Of a DNA stretch of 64,000 nucleotides, positions 54,799-64,000 are shown piece after piece. The stretch comes from Lachnospiraceae bacterium MD308. GTDB lineage: Bacteria > Bacillota > Clostridia > Lachnospirales > Lachnospiraceae. The stretch's first letter is position 1. Each line of letters starts with the position of its first letter. The translations under genes were made by a program, and so were the position numbers. The stretch spans positions 1,116,983-1,180,982 of the forward strand of contig KE159795.1 of NCBI GenBank assembly GCA_000403475.2. Direction: 5' to 3'. The notes below the pieces were generated by a model, which saw only the letters and a list, made by a program, of their open reading frames with translations, did no database searches and was not told the DNA's origin.

Positions 54799-54941
54799 GC
54801 AGCCCGGCTGGATTTATGTTCCTAAAGGAAACCCGTAAAAAACGTCAGCACTTGGCGAGGTTTTTTCGAGCCTAGTGTCTGCTACGTTTTTTCCCGAGCG
54901 AAAGCGTGGTTTCTGTAGGAATATAAATCCGGCCGGGCTGC
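54799..54941. repeat. 143-bp imperfect palindrome
   Basis: The left arm begins GCAGCCCGGCTGGATTTATG and the right arm, read on the - strand, begins GCAGCCCGGCCGGATTTATA. Pairing continues inward through TTCCTA, AAAAAACGT and CACT/AGTG to a centre near 54870. It fills the gap between rbsD and the permease. It may be a mobile palindromic element (MITE or REP-like) or an RNA hairpin that insulates the ends of the transcript. No ORF. Confidence 0.75.
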
Positions 54942-54953
54942 TCATCCACCCCT

Positions 54954-56006
54954 CTATTTGTTCTCGTTACGCGCCTGCAATGCCATCTTCGCCTGCAGGT
55001 TCCTCTGTACCTGGTCGATAATTACCGCAATGATAATTACAAGCCCTCTGATAATCTTCTGCCAGAACTCCGTAACGCCGCACATAGTCATACCGTCGTT
55101 GATCACACCGATTACAAACGCTCCGACGATGGTTCCGCCAATCGTGCCGACACCGCCTGCCATGGAAGTTCCGCCAAGTACGGACGCCGCGATGGCGTTC
55201 ATCTCCCAGGACTCGCCGGTCTTTGGCGTTGCGGATACAAGCTGCGAAGTCGCGATGATTCCCACAACCGCAGAGCAGAATCCGGAGAATGCGTACACCC
55301 AGATCTTCACCCGGTCAACCTTGATGCCGGAAAGCTTGGACGCCTTCTCATTGCCGCCGATGGAAAGCACGTGCCAGCCAAAAGGCGTCTTCTTAAGCAC
55401 AAGCCCTGCCGCTACCGCGATGAGGGCAAGGATAAGAACGCCGCAGGGAATCGCCGTACCCGCAAGATTGCGCCCGAACACCTCAAAGCCTGTATTTCCA
55501 AGCCCTTCACTTCCGGCAAGCTCAGAAAACGTCGCGCCGTTCGAACGGATATTGGCAAATCCGCGCCAGATGTACATCGTACCTAAAGTGGCGATAAACG
55601 GAGCCACATTGAATTTCGTAATGACAAGGCCGTTGATCATGCCCATCAGCGCCCCCAGAAGAACCGTGATCAGCACGATCATCGGAACACTGAAGTAAAG
55701 GGTCACGCCGAACATCTTAAGGGTTAGCCCCTCCTGGATGAGCCCGCCCGCGATCATGCCCGCAAGTCCTGCCACCGAGCCGACGGACAGGTCGATGCCG
55801 CCTGTGATGATTACATAAGTCATGCCGATTGCAAGAATCCCGTAAAGAGCCACATGCTTTGCAACCGTCAAAAGCGCCCCGGCGCTCATAAAGTTATCTG
55901 CCGTGATACTGAAGAAAATAAGCAGAATGATCAATACAATAAACGTACGACCTTTTAATATGGTCATCGCTAATTTATTATTTCCAGAATTTTGTTTCGC
56001 TGCCAT
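54954..56006 (-). CDS. Sugar ABC transporter permease (RbsC type)
   Basis: Membrane permease of 350 aa with about ten hydrophobic segments. YVIITGGIDLSVGSVAGL near residue 62 and NAIAASVLGGTSMAGGVGTIGG near 270 are RbsC hallmarks. It is the only permease of this importer, so it should form a homodimer. It lies downstream of the ATPase gene with a 72-nt gap. Confidence 0.92.
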   Translation of the reverse strand: MAAKQNSGNNKLAMTILKGRTFIVLIILLIFFSITADNFMSAGALLTVAKHVALYGILAIGMTYVIITGGIDLSVGSVAGLAGMIAGGLIQEGLTLKMFGVTLYFSVPMIVLITVLLGALMGMINGLVITKFNVAPFIATLGTMYIWRGFANIRSNGATFSELAGSEGLGNTGFEVFGRNLAGTAIPCGVLILALIAVAAGLVLKKTPFGWHVLSIGGNEKASKLSGIKVDRVKIWVYAFSGFCSAVVGIIATSQLVSATPKTGESWEMNAIAASVLGGTSMAGGVGTIGGTIVGAFVIGVINDGMTMCGVTEFWQKIIRGLVIIIAVIIDQVQRNLQAKMALQARNENK

Positions 56007-56078
56007 AATTTAACTCACCTTTCTTTGTTTTTGCACTGTTCTCTGTGCATATAGGTATACCCGCAGGGTATTTTATTC

Positions 56079-57617
56079 TTAATGATGGCCCTTGTAAGAT
56101 GCCAGTACCAGTGTATCCTGCTCAATCTCGTCGCCGTAAAACTCACCGGTCTTAATCCCGTTTGACAGAACGATAATGCGATCCGAGATCGCCACAATCT
56201 CCTGCAGCTCAGAAGAGATGACGATGATAGAAAGCCCTTCCTCCGCATATTTGTTTATGATCTCGAAGACTTCTGTCTTCGCGCCGATATCAATACCGCG
56301 GCTCGGCTCGTCCATAAGCAGGATCTTAGGGGTCGTCAGAATGCCTTTTCCGATAACCACCTTCTGCTGGTTGCCGCCTGACAAGGAAAGAATCGGCAGT
56401 TTCTTATCCGCTACTTTAATATGTATGTCCTTGATCTGGCCGTCTACCTTTTCACCCTCCACTTTCGCGTCGAGGAACGGCCCCTTCTTATATCTGGTCA
56501 GCGCCGACAGAGAGCAGTTCTTCTCGATATCCAAAGTCTGCACAAGGCCCTGTGCCTGCCGATCCTCCGGAATCAGGGCGAATCCATTGTCGATCTGCTG
56601 CTTGATGGACTTGATGTTAAGCTCTTTTCCCTCCATCAGAACCTTCCCCGTATGCTCCGGGTGCAGCCCCATAAGGCACTCGAACACCTCACTTCTCCCC
56701 GCCCCCATCAGGCCGTAGATTCCAAGCACTTCTCCCTTTTTCAGCTCAAAGCTCAGATGGTCTACAAGATAACCGCCGCCTGCTTTCGGAAGGCAGAGGT
56801 CTTTTACTTCCAGTACGTTTTCCACCTTTGACCAGTCAACCTCACGGTCTCTCGTCGGGTAGGACTTGGCCCCTCCTGTCATCTGATGGACGATCCAGGA
56901 GACGTCGATATCCTTTACGTCGGAGTCCGCAACATACTTGCCGTCACGCAGGATTGTCACATGGTCGCCGATCTCCATAATCTCCTCCAGCCTGTGGGAG
57001 ATATATACGATGGAGATTCCCGCCGCTGTAAGCTCCCGCATGATCTTAAAGAGAACCTTTACCTCCTGCTGGCTTAAGGAAGACGTAGGCTCATCCATGA
57101 TGAGGACCTTCAGGTCGTCCTCCACAAGATTTCTCGCAATCTCGATCATCTGCTGCTGCCCTACGCGCAGCTCCCCTACATTCTGGTTTAAGTCAAGAGG
57201 ATGCTCAAGCCGTTCAAGTACCGCCCTGGCCCCTTCCATGTGCTGTTTATTGTCAAGGGCGATCTTTCCCCTAGTCTTTTCCTTGTTCATGTAAATGTTC
57301 TGGTACACGTTGAGGTTCGGGAACAGGCTCAGCTCCTGATGGATGATTCCGATGCCGTGTTTTCTCGCCTCGGTGGTGTCCTTAAAGTACACTTCCTCTT
57401 CCCCGATGTACATCTTGCCCTCATTCGGCTGCTCGATTCCGGCAATCATCTTCATCAGGGTAGATTTCCCCGCGCCGTTCTCCCCGATCAGTACATTTAC
57501 CTTGCCCTTAAGCAAGTCAAAGGATACTTCATCGAGCGCTTTCGTACCGGGATAAATCTTACTTATCTTTTCTGCATGGAGAAATACGTCCTCCCTGCAC
57601 TTATATCCTTCACCCAT
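56079..57617 (-). CDS. Sugar ABC transporter ATPase (RbsA type)
   Basis: Two-domain ATPase of 512 aa. Domain 1 has Walker A GENGAGKS, the degenerate signature VGQQQM and Walker B VLIMDEPTSSL. Domain 2 has YGLMGAGRSE, the signature LSGGNQQKV and Walker B ILLMDEPSRGID. It drives the permease encoded next. It follows the DUF2291 lipoprotein gene. Confidence 0.95.
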   Translation of the reverse strand: MGEGYKCREDVFLHAEKISKIYPGTKALDEVSFDLLKGKVNVLIGENGAGKSTLMKMIAGIEQPNEGKMYIGEEEVYFKDTTEARKHGIGIIHQELSLFPNLNVYQNIYMNKEKTRGKIALDNKQHMEGARAVLERLEHPLDLNQNVGELRVGQQQMIEIARNLVEDDLKVLIMDEPTSSLSQQEVKVLFKIMRELTAAGISIVYISHRLEEIMEIGDHVTILRDGKYVADSDVKDIDVSWIVHQMTGGAKSYPTRDREVDWSKVENVLEVKDLCLPKAGGGYLVDHLSFELKKGEVLGIYGLMGAGRSEVFECLMGLHPEHTGKVLMEGKELNIKSIKQQIDNGFALIPEDRQAQGLVQTLDIEKNCSLSALTRYKKGPFLDAKVEGEKVDGQIKDIHIKVADKKLPILSLSGGNQQKVVIGKGILTTPKILLMDEPSRGIDIGAKTEVFEIINKYAEEGLSIIVISSELQEIVAISDRIIVLSNGIKTGEFYGDEIEQDTLVLASYKGHH

Positions 57618-57650
57618 AGTCTGTTATCTCCTTTTTAATCTCACAAATCC

Positions 57651-58304
57651 CTACTTCGCCTCCAGAACAACCGGTGTGACGAGCACGTCCGTACTTCCCG
57701 ATGACACGGTAAATGCCCCGACAAAGGAAATCGTCTTTCCCTTAAGGGATGCTGGGTCGGCAGGCTCTACCACGTCGTCTGCCACTACTTTGTTGATGCT
57801 CTGGGATACGGCCGCCCACTCTTCCTGGTTCTTATAATCGCCGAACTTGATAAAGCTCAAGCAGTCACGGATGGATGAGCCTTTGTACACCGGCCCGATC
57901 TGAATCTTCACTGCCTCAGAGCCGGTGTAGCCGTCAAGTTTTACGGTCATGAATCCTGCCTGGGATTCTGTGTTGACTTCTTCCACGGTTCCCGTTCCCT
58001 TTACCACGTAGCTTAATTCTCCGGAATCACCCATGGAATATTTCCCATGCTCCTTTGCCAGCGCCGTCAGATCCCCGTTCGACTTGGTGAGGAACTCCGT
58101 CAGGTCGACCGCCGTCTCGTTCATCTCCGGCAGCGCGGAATCCTCCCAGATGGCGGCAACGTCGTCGCCTGCGTTAAATTCCACATTACCGGTATACTTT
58201 CCCTCTTCTCCGATTTTTACCACTTTCACGATTCCGCATCCTGTGAGCAGTGTGGACGCAGAAAGCGCGAATGTCAGTCCAAGAGCTATTGCACGTTTTT
58301 TCAT
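57651..58304 (-). CDS. DUF2291-family lipoprotein
   Basis: Protein of 217 aa with signal peptide and lipobox (LLTGCGIV, Cys23), residues 30-217 resembling DUF2291 (FNAGDDVAAIWEDSALP). This family is commonly coded beside RbsABC-type sugar importers; I know of no proven function. It lies between binding protein and ATPase genes, which agrees with that pattern, and probably sits at the outer face of the membrane near the transporter. Confidence 0.85.
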   Translation of the reverse strand: MKKRAIALGLTFALSASTLLTGCGIVKVVKIGEEGKYTGNVEFNAGDDVAAIWEDSALPEMNETAVDLTEFLTKSNGDLTALAKEHGKYSMGDSGELSYVVKGTGTVEEVNTESQAGFMTVKLDGYTGSEAVKIQIGPVYKGSSIRDCLSFIKFGDYKNQEEWAAVSQSINKVVADDVVEPADPASLKGKTISFVGAFTVSSGSTDVLVTPVVLEAK

Positions 58305-58404
58305 AGCTGCCTCCTTTATTACTTTTATTTCTAAATACCCTTCGGATATTTACATTCAAAATCATTCATACCTTATTACATAAAGAGTTTCCATATCATA
58401 TACA

Positions 58405-58429
58405 AGGGCGCGCCGCGAAAGCGCGCCCT
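58405..58429 (-). terminator. Stem-loop (probable attenuator) after the second binding-protein gene
   Basis: Very GC-rich 9-bp stem AGGGCGCGC / GCGCGCCCT with a 7-nt loop, followed by TTGTATATG on the - strand. It lies 45 nt after the binding-protein stop, within the operon. Confidence 0.65.
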
Positions 58430-58473
58430 CCATAAAGCCTTTCTGTCTTATCAGCCGCTTTTCTTTCCCGCAA

Positions 58474-59574
<1,101 letters not shown>

Positions 59575-59609
59575 CTAATATCTTTTTCACCGGAAAACGC
59601 TCCCGGCAC

Positions 59610-60542
59610 TTACTTTAAAGCCTCTTTCGCTTTCTCTGCGATGCCTTCTGCGGTCAGCTTGTAATAGTCAAACACTTCTTTTGAGGTTCCGGTGATGACC
59701 GGAGCGTCCGGCAGCGCCATGTTAATGACCTTCCGGGGGCACTCGGCGCCTACTACCTGGCTGACCATAGAGCCAAGCCCTCCGAAAGGAGCGTGCTCTT
59801 CTACAGTGACAACAGCCTTCGCCCCCGACGCTGCTTTCACCACAGCCCCGGCATCAAGCGGTTTCACGCAGTACATGTCCACAACGCCTGCGCTGATTCC
59901 CTCTGCCTTCAAAAGCTCTGCCGCGTCTTTTGCCGGTTTCACCATCTCGCCGCAGGCGATGATGGCAACGTCGCATCCTTCGCAGATTACTGTCGCTTTG
60001 TCCATCTCGAAAGGCACATTGCCCTCCTCGTACACGTCGTCCACCGCGTTTCTTCCTACCCGGATGTAAGCCGGCTTGTCATCTTTTATCAGCTCTTTCA
60101 TCAGACATTCTGTCTGGAAATGGTCGCTTGGCAGGTACACCCTCATATTCGGGACCGCGGACATGGCCGCGATATCCTGGGCGGAGTGATGGCTCATGCC
60201 GAGAGCGCCGTAGCTTACGCCGCCGCTGATGCCGATTAATTTTACATTTGTATTGGAATACGCAACGTCCACTTTGCACTGCTCGTAGCTCCTTGTGGAG
60301 AGGAAACAAGCCGGGGATGCCGCGTAAGGCTTTTTCCCGCATTTTGCAAGACCCGCGGAGATACTTACCAGGTTCTGCTCCGCAATCCCCGTCTCGATAA
60401 ACTGCTCCGGCAGCTCGTTGGCAAATCCGGTGAAGGATGCACTTCCTCTGGAGTCGCTGCACAGCGCAACGATATCCTTATCTTTCTTTCCCGCCTCTAC
60501 AAGCATGTCGCATATCACCTGTTTGTTTGCAATCTTAGCCAC
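59610..60542 (-). CDS. Transketolase C-terminal subunit
   Basis: C-terminal half of a two-subunit transketolase, about 310 aa, holding the pyrimidine-binding domain (TGIAEQNLVSISAGLA with the catalytic Glu) and the C-terminal domain (VVTVEEHAPFGGLGSMVSQV). The frame opens upstream at TTG, but GTG at 60542, nine nt after AAAGGAGG, is the start and overlaps the stop of the N-terminal subunit by 8 nt. Works as a complex with the product of 60535-61368. Confidence 0.92.
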   Translation of the reverse strand: MAKIANKQVICDMLVEAGKKDKDIVALCSDSRGSASFTGFANELPEQFIETGIAEQNLVSISAGLAKCGKKPYAASPACFLSTRSYEQCKVDVAYSNTNVKLIGISGGVSYGALGMSHHSAQDIAAMSAVPNMRVYLPSDHFQTECLMKELIKDDKPAYIRVGRNAVDDVYEEGNVPFEMDKATVICEGCDVAIIACGEMVKPAKDAAELLKAEGISAGVVDMYCVKPLDAGAVVKAASGAKAVVTVEEHAPFGGLGSMVSQVVGAECPRKVINMALPDAPVITGTSKEVFDYYKLTAEGIAEKAKEALK

Positions 60543-61368
60543 GTCTTGCCGCCTCCTTTCTCTCTGCAAGGTCTTTTCTGATCTGTTCTAATTCCTCCGC
60601 GTTCGGAACCTTGTGGTGCCAGTTGGCTTTGTTCTCCATCACAGAAGAGCCTTTGCCCTTCACGGTGTTGGCAATGAGCACCGTGGGCTTTCCCTTTACT
60701 TCCTTTGCCGCGTCAAATGCCTCCTTCAACTGGCCGATGTCGTTGCCGTCCGCCACGTCGATGACATTCCAGCCAAAAGAGCTCCACCTGTCATGCACGT
60801 CGTCGTGAGCCATCACGTCCTCCGTATTTCCGGAAATCTGCAGGCGGTTCCGGTCAATGACCGCACAGAGATTGTCTAACTTATAGTGGCTTGCCGCCAT
60901 GGCGCCTTCCCACACGGAGCCTTCCGCAATCTCGCCGTCGCCCATCACCGTGTATACCCGGTAATCTTTCTTATCCATCTTTCCTGCCAGAGCCATCCCT
61001 ACGCTCACCGGAAGTCCATGCCCCAAAGAGCCGGAGTTCATCTCGATGCCCGGCAGCTTGTTGTTAGGATGCCCGATAAACTGGGAGCCGAACTTGCTGA
61101 AAGTCGCGATCACATCTTTGATGTCAAAGAATCCCTTCGCCGCCAGCACTGCGTAGTACGCCTCCACCGAGTGCCCTTTGCTCATGATGAACTTGTCTCT
61201 CTCCGGGTCGTCCATATTCTCCGGGCTGATGTTCATCTGGTCAAAATAGATTTCTGTCAGGATTTCCATAACGCTCATGTCGCCGCCGATGTGTCCGGCT
61301 TTGCCTTCCACGATCATGTCAATGACATTTTCCCTTAAGCTATAAGCCAATGCTTTTAAATTTTCCAT
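60535..61368 (-). CDS. Transketolase N-terminal subunit
   Basis: Thiamine-diphosphate-binding half of the two-subunit transketolase, 277 aa. The motif GDGEIAEGSVWEGAMAASHY holds the ThDP/Mg signature (GDG to about 28 residues on N), and GHIGGDMS plus SLGHGLPVSVGMA are substrate/cofactor contacts. Coupled to the C-terminal subunit by overlap. It transfers two-carbon ketol units, here presumably from a ketopentose phosphate formed in this pathway. Confidence 0.93.
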   Translation of the reverse strand: MENLKALAYSLRENVIDMIVEGKAGHIGGDMSVMEILTEIYFDQMNISPENMDDPERDKFIMSKGHSVEAYYAVLAAKGFFDIKDVIATFSKFGSQFIGHPNNKLPGIEMNSGSLGHGLPVSVGMALAGKMDKKDYRVYTVMGDGEIAEGSVWEGAMAASHYKLDNLCAVIDRNRLQISGNTEDVMAHDDVHDRWSSFGWNVIDVADGNDIGQLKEAFDAAKEVKGKPTVLIANTVKGKGSSVMENKANWHHKVPNAEELEQIRKDLAERKEAARRG

Positions 61369-61372
61369 AAGA

Positions 61373-62773
61373 TCATTCTCCTCTAAGATATGCTTTTACG
61401 TCTTCTTCAATCGGGTCGTACAGGTCAGGCTTTACGCCGATGTACTTGCATGCCTCGTAGAGCACCGGCACAACATCCTTATGTATGCCTACGCAGTGGT
61501 GGATGTACGGCCCTTCTACAATCTTCGCCTCCAAGCGCTTGATGTTCTCTACTTCTACCCAGAGGTAAGTTCCCATGCCCTTCGGCCCTTCCACGCCTTT
61601 GGCGTTTCCAAGGAGAAGGGAATACTCCCCGTTATCTCCGTCAAAGCGGCAGAGCGTCACGCCGCCATGCTTTGCCTCCGCGGTAAGGCTGCCCGGATGG
61701 TCGAATGCCAGCGGGTAGGTAAGCTCAGGTTTCTCCTGTGCCACGGAAATGGGCCACGGGCCGCAGTGCTGCAAAAGTTCCCCGTTCTCGATGTCCGGGT
61801 GGCGGATAGTCCAGTCTGCGAAAAATCCTCTCGTCTCATCCATGCCTGCCGCCTCCACAAGAAGGGCTGTGACAGCTCCGTGAATGTCCGTCTCACAGAC
61901 AACCGGGATTCCTTTTTCGTTAAGGATCGCGTTGGCCGCGCAGGGCATGATGCCAATCTCGGTCTGGAGCGCGTTCCAGCACTGGATAGCCGCTGCCTTG
62001 CAGCCGTATCTCTCTACTAACTGCTCCATGGCTACCGCCAGGGCCGCCACATTTTCCACCTCGTTATCTTTTATCTTAACTTCCATGTTCTCATTGATGT
62101 AAGCCACCATATCTGCCAGTTTCCCGCCCTCGGCCTTCACCGCCTTTATCTCTTCCGTCAGCTCCGTCATCGGAATCGGTGAGAGCTGGATATTGAACTT
62201 CTCAAGGAGCTCGCCCTCGTTGCACATGGTCGTCCAGAAGTCAAAAGGCCTTGTGGAAATCTGAAGGATGCGGATATTCTTAAAGGTTTTAACAACGTTG
62301 CACACCGCCAGAAAATCCCTTAACCCCCGCTCAAATACCGGGTCGTTCAGCCTGCAGTTTGTCATATAGGTAAATGGCACCTGGAACCTTCTAAGCACCT
62401 TTCCTGTGGCGAACAGTCCGCACTGCGTATCTCTGAGCCTTGTTCCGTCTGCCTCCGGCCTCTCGTCAAGAGGACCCCACAAAAGCACCGGAACGCCAAG
62501 CTCCTTCGCAAGCCTCGCGCAAAGGTACTCTGTACCGAAGTTGCAGTGGGGAAGGAACAAACCGTCGATTCCCTCTGCCTTGAACTTGGCCGCGATTTTC
62601 TTCATGTCCTCGTCGTTGTACAGAAGGCCTTCCTCGTTGATGTCGTCGATATCTACAAAATCGATGCCAAGCTCCTTAAGCCTGTCTGCCGTCAGTCCTC
62701 TGTACTTGATTGCGTCCGGCGCGCTGAAGATACTTCTTCTTGTCGGCGCATATCCCAGTTTGATAGTTGCCAT
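61373..62773 (-). CDS. L-fucose/L-arabinose isomerase-like protein
   Basis: Protein of 466 aa in the fucose/arabinose isomerase superfamily. It is shorter than FucI (597 aa) and of another subfamily: start KLGYAPTRRSIFSAPDAIKYRG, central VCETDIHGAVTALL (metal Glu/His type) and C-terminal GIHKDVVPVLYEACKYIG. It should isomerise an aldose to the ketose that the kinases and transketolase use. AAAGGAGG precedes the ATG. First enzyme gene after the LacI gene, 184 nt away. Confidence 0.85.
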   Translation of the reverse strand: MATIKLGYAPTRRSIFSAPDAIKYRGLTADRLKELGIDFVDIDDINEEGLLYNDEDMKKIAAKFKAEGIDGLFLPHCNFGTEYLCARLAKELGVPVLLWGPLDERPEADGTRLRDTQCGLFATGKVLRRFQVPFTYMTNCRLNDPVFERGLRDFLAVCNVVKTFKNIRILQISTRPFDFWTTMCNEGELLEKFNIQLSPIPMTELTEEIKAVKAEGGKLADMVAYINENMEVKIKDNEVENVAALAVAMEQLVERYGCKAAAIQCWNALQTEIGIMPCAANAILNEKGIPVVCETDIHGAVTALLVEAAGMDETRGFFADWTIRHPDIENGELLQHCGPWPISVAQEKPELTYPLAFDHPGSLTAEAKHGGVTLCRFDGDNGEYSLLLGNAKGVEGPKGMGTYLWVEVENIKRLEAKIVEGPYIHHCVGIHKDVVPVLYEACKYIGVKPDLYDPIEEDVKAYLRGE

Positions 62774-62957
62774 TCTTTCTTCCTCCTTTTTTGTCTCAGA
62801 CAGCGCACCACTATGGTACGCTTATCTACGCCCCAAGGGCGTTCCCTGGCTCATGTCCCCGAGGGACCGCGGACGTTTGTCCGGCCAGGTATATCCAGCA
62901 CGCCGCCTATGCCGGCTTTCATTTCCCAGCATCCGGCAGGCGGCATGCATAGACCTC
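62774..62957. other. GC-rich structured intergenic region
   Basis: The 184 nt between the LacI gene and the isomerase gene contain several inverted repeats: GCCGCC...CCGGC against GCCGG...GGCGGC around 62890-62945, CGGAC/GTCCG near 62870, ATGCAT twice near 62950, and a dyad GCGcACCA-CTA-TGGTaCGC at 62803-62821. No clear -10/-35 was found. It may be a structured leader with an operator near the isomerase start. Confidence 0.5.
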
Positions 62958-63965
62958 TCATGCATCCAGATTCTTCACGCTGCCCCGCTCGACAAACTTT
63001 GTGCTGATCTGAATCTTCATCTTCTCGTGCCGCCCGGGATACTGAACATGGTCCAGAACCCTTCTCACCGCCACCTTGCCAAGTTCCTGCTTATATACAT
63101 GGATAGTGGTAAGCTCGGGCGTCGACACCGCGCCGAAGGGAATGTCGTCAAACCCTACGACAGAGACATCTTCCGGAATCCGGATTCCCTTTTCCTGCAA
63201 AGCCCGCATGGCTCCCAGCGCGATAATGTCATTGTCCGCGAAATATGCCGTCGGAAGTTTCGGATTCCCTTCCAGAAACTTTTTCATATCCTCATAGGCG
63301 GTATCAAGCTGCGTGCCTATGGTCACCTGGTACTCTTCCCGTACAGGAATCCCGTACTTTTCAAGCACCCGCCCGTACCCGTACTCTCTGTACTGAAACG
63401 CCTTTATCCTGTAGCTGCCCCGAAGGTAGCCTATCTCTTTGTGCCCCATCCCGATCAGATACTCCATGGCATGGCACACCGAATCTGTATTGTTGATCAA
63501 AACCCCGTCAAATCTCATGTCCTCAGACCATCCGTCAAGGAGCACCATATGCCCTTTGTAATCCCTGAACGGGATAAAGTCCTCGTCAAGCATCTCCGCC
63601 CCCAGAAGGATCATCAGGGAGCCTGTATCTTCCAAAACCTCCGAAAGCCTCTCTTCAAAGCTCTCGTCCTCGCAGTCCAGCCGGCTGAAGATCGTCTCGT
63701 ACCCCAGATCTTTCGCCTGCTTTTCCACGCCCTCGATCATCGCCGGGAAAAACTGGTTGTTGTCTATAATCTTTCCGTTCTTTCTGTAGGTGACGAACTT
63801 AATCTTCGTGATCACTTTCTCCGGGTGGTATCCAAGCTCCTCTGCCGCCCGGAAGATTTTTTCCGACGTTCCACTGTTGACGCCTTTTTTACGGTTCAAA
63901 GCGTTAGATACAGTTGCCGGAGAAAAACCTGTCGCCTGGCTAATCTTCTTAATACTGACTCTCAC
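62958..63965 (-). CDS. LacI-family transcriptional regulator
   Basis: Regulator of 335 aa. The N-terminal helix-turn-helix reads MRVSIKKISQATGFSPATVSNALN, followed by the hinge near residue 50 and a PBP type I effector domain (GVLINNTDSVCHAMEYLIGMGHKEIGYLRG, split around residues 150-180). It is the first gene of the pentose-type operon and the probable repressor of it. The remaining 35 bases to the window end are a pyrimidine-rich leader without visible promoter. Confidence 0.92.
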   Translation of the reverse strand: MRVSIKKISQATGFSPATVSNALNRKKGVNSGTSEKIFRAAEELGYHPEKVITKIKFVTYRKNGKIIDNNQFFPAMIEGVEKQAKDLGYETIFSRLDCEDESFEERLSEVLEDTGSLMILLGAEMLDEDFIPFRDYKGHMVLLDGWSEDMRFDGVLINNTDSVCHAMEYLIGMGHKEIGYLRGSYRIKAFQYREYGYGRVLEKYGIPVREEYQVTIGTQLDTAYEDMKKFLEGNPKLPTAYFADNDIIALGAMRALQEKGIRIPEDVSVVGFDDIPFGAVSTPELTTIHVYKQELGKVAVRRVLDHVQYPGRHEKMKIQISTKFVERGSVKNLDA

Positions 63966-64000
63966 TTTTTCACCGCCTTTTGTTTTTGTCTTTCCTTTAT

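Noticed and set aside
54958-55698. 246-aa open frame on the + strand antisense to the second permease gene
   Set aside because: The permease on the - strand is well supported; the antisense frame is a by-product of its codon use and lacks motifs.

Overview
The window reads as chromosome of a Gram-positive, anaerobic gut clostridium, most likely a Lachnospiraceae member. The basis is the AGGAGG-type ribosome binding sites, lipoprotein signal peptides on substrate-binding proteins, a glycyl-radical 1,2-propanediol dehydratase inside a microcompartment locus, and rpoB/rpoC of Firmicutes type. The species cannot be named from this sequence alone. No rRNA, tRNA, CRISPR array or phage was seen.

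Layout. 1-9.2 kb: the 3' part of mutS2 with a two-component pair on the + strand, then an M24 peptidase, a secreted Big_2-type protein, and a cutC / histidine kinase / response regulator operon. 9.2-16.8 kb: rpoC and rpoB with their own promoter. 17-27.4 kb: an L-fucose operon on the - strand (LacI regulator, two-permease ABC importer, unknown 147-aa protein, FGGY kinase, fucI, fucU). 27.6-28.2 kb: a lone lipoprotein. 28.2-43.7 kb: a bacterial microcompartment (BMC) locus of the fucose/rhamnose glycyl-radical class. It holds the dehydratase and its activase, PduU, PduV, fuculose-phosphate aldolase, PduO-like, PduP, Zn alcohol dehydrogenase, four BMC-H, PduL, BMC-P, PduS, PduT, a DeoR regulator, a PfkB kinase and an aldo/keto reductase. 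43.8-46.4 kb: a PHP hydrolase, a ParA-type ATPase, a small HPr-like protein and a GntR regulator. 46.5-50.8 kb: an uncharacterised operon (KdgT-like transporter, metallo-beta-lactamase hydrolase, UPF0261, class II aldolase, second HPr-like protein). 51.2-51.8 kb: a broken Rpn-family nuclease gene. 51.9-64 kb: a second sugar operon (LacI, fucose-isomerase-like protein, two-subunit transketolase, ABC importer, RbsD, ribokinase-like, FGGY kinase).

How they work together. The 17-27 kb operon should import L-fucose and convert it through mutarotation, isomerisation and phosphorylation to L-fuculose-1-phosphate. The aldolase that splits this to DHAP and lactaldehyde carries a C-terminal targeting helix and lies in the BMC locus. 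Inside the shell lactaldehyde is presumably reduced to 1,2-propanediol, dehydrated by the glycyl-radical enzyme to propionaldehyde, and disproportionated by PduP/PduL and the alcohol dehydrogenase to propionyl-phosphate and propanol. PduS/PduT would recycle cofactor electrons.

The second sugar operon has the parts of a pentose route built on isomerase, kinase and split transketolase; D-apiose is one candidate substrate. The least explained parts are the KdgT/MBL/UPF0261/aldolase operon with its two HPr-like proteins that lack the usual phospho-histidine, and the orphan ParA beside the BMC locus.
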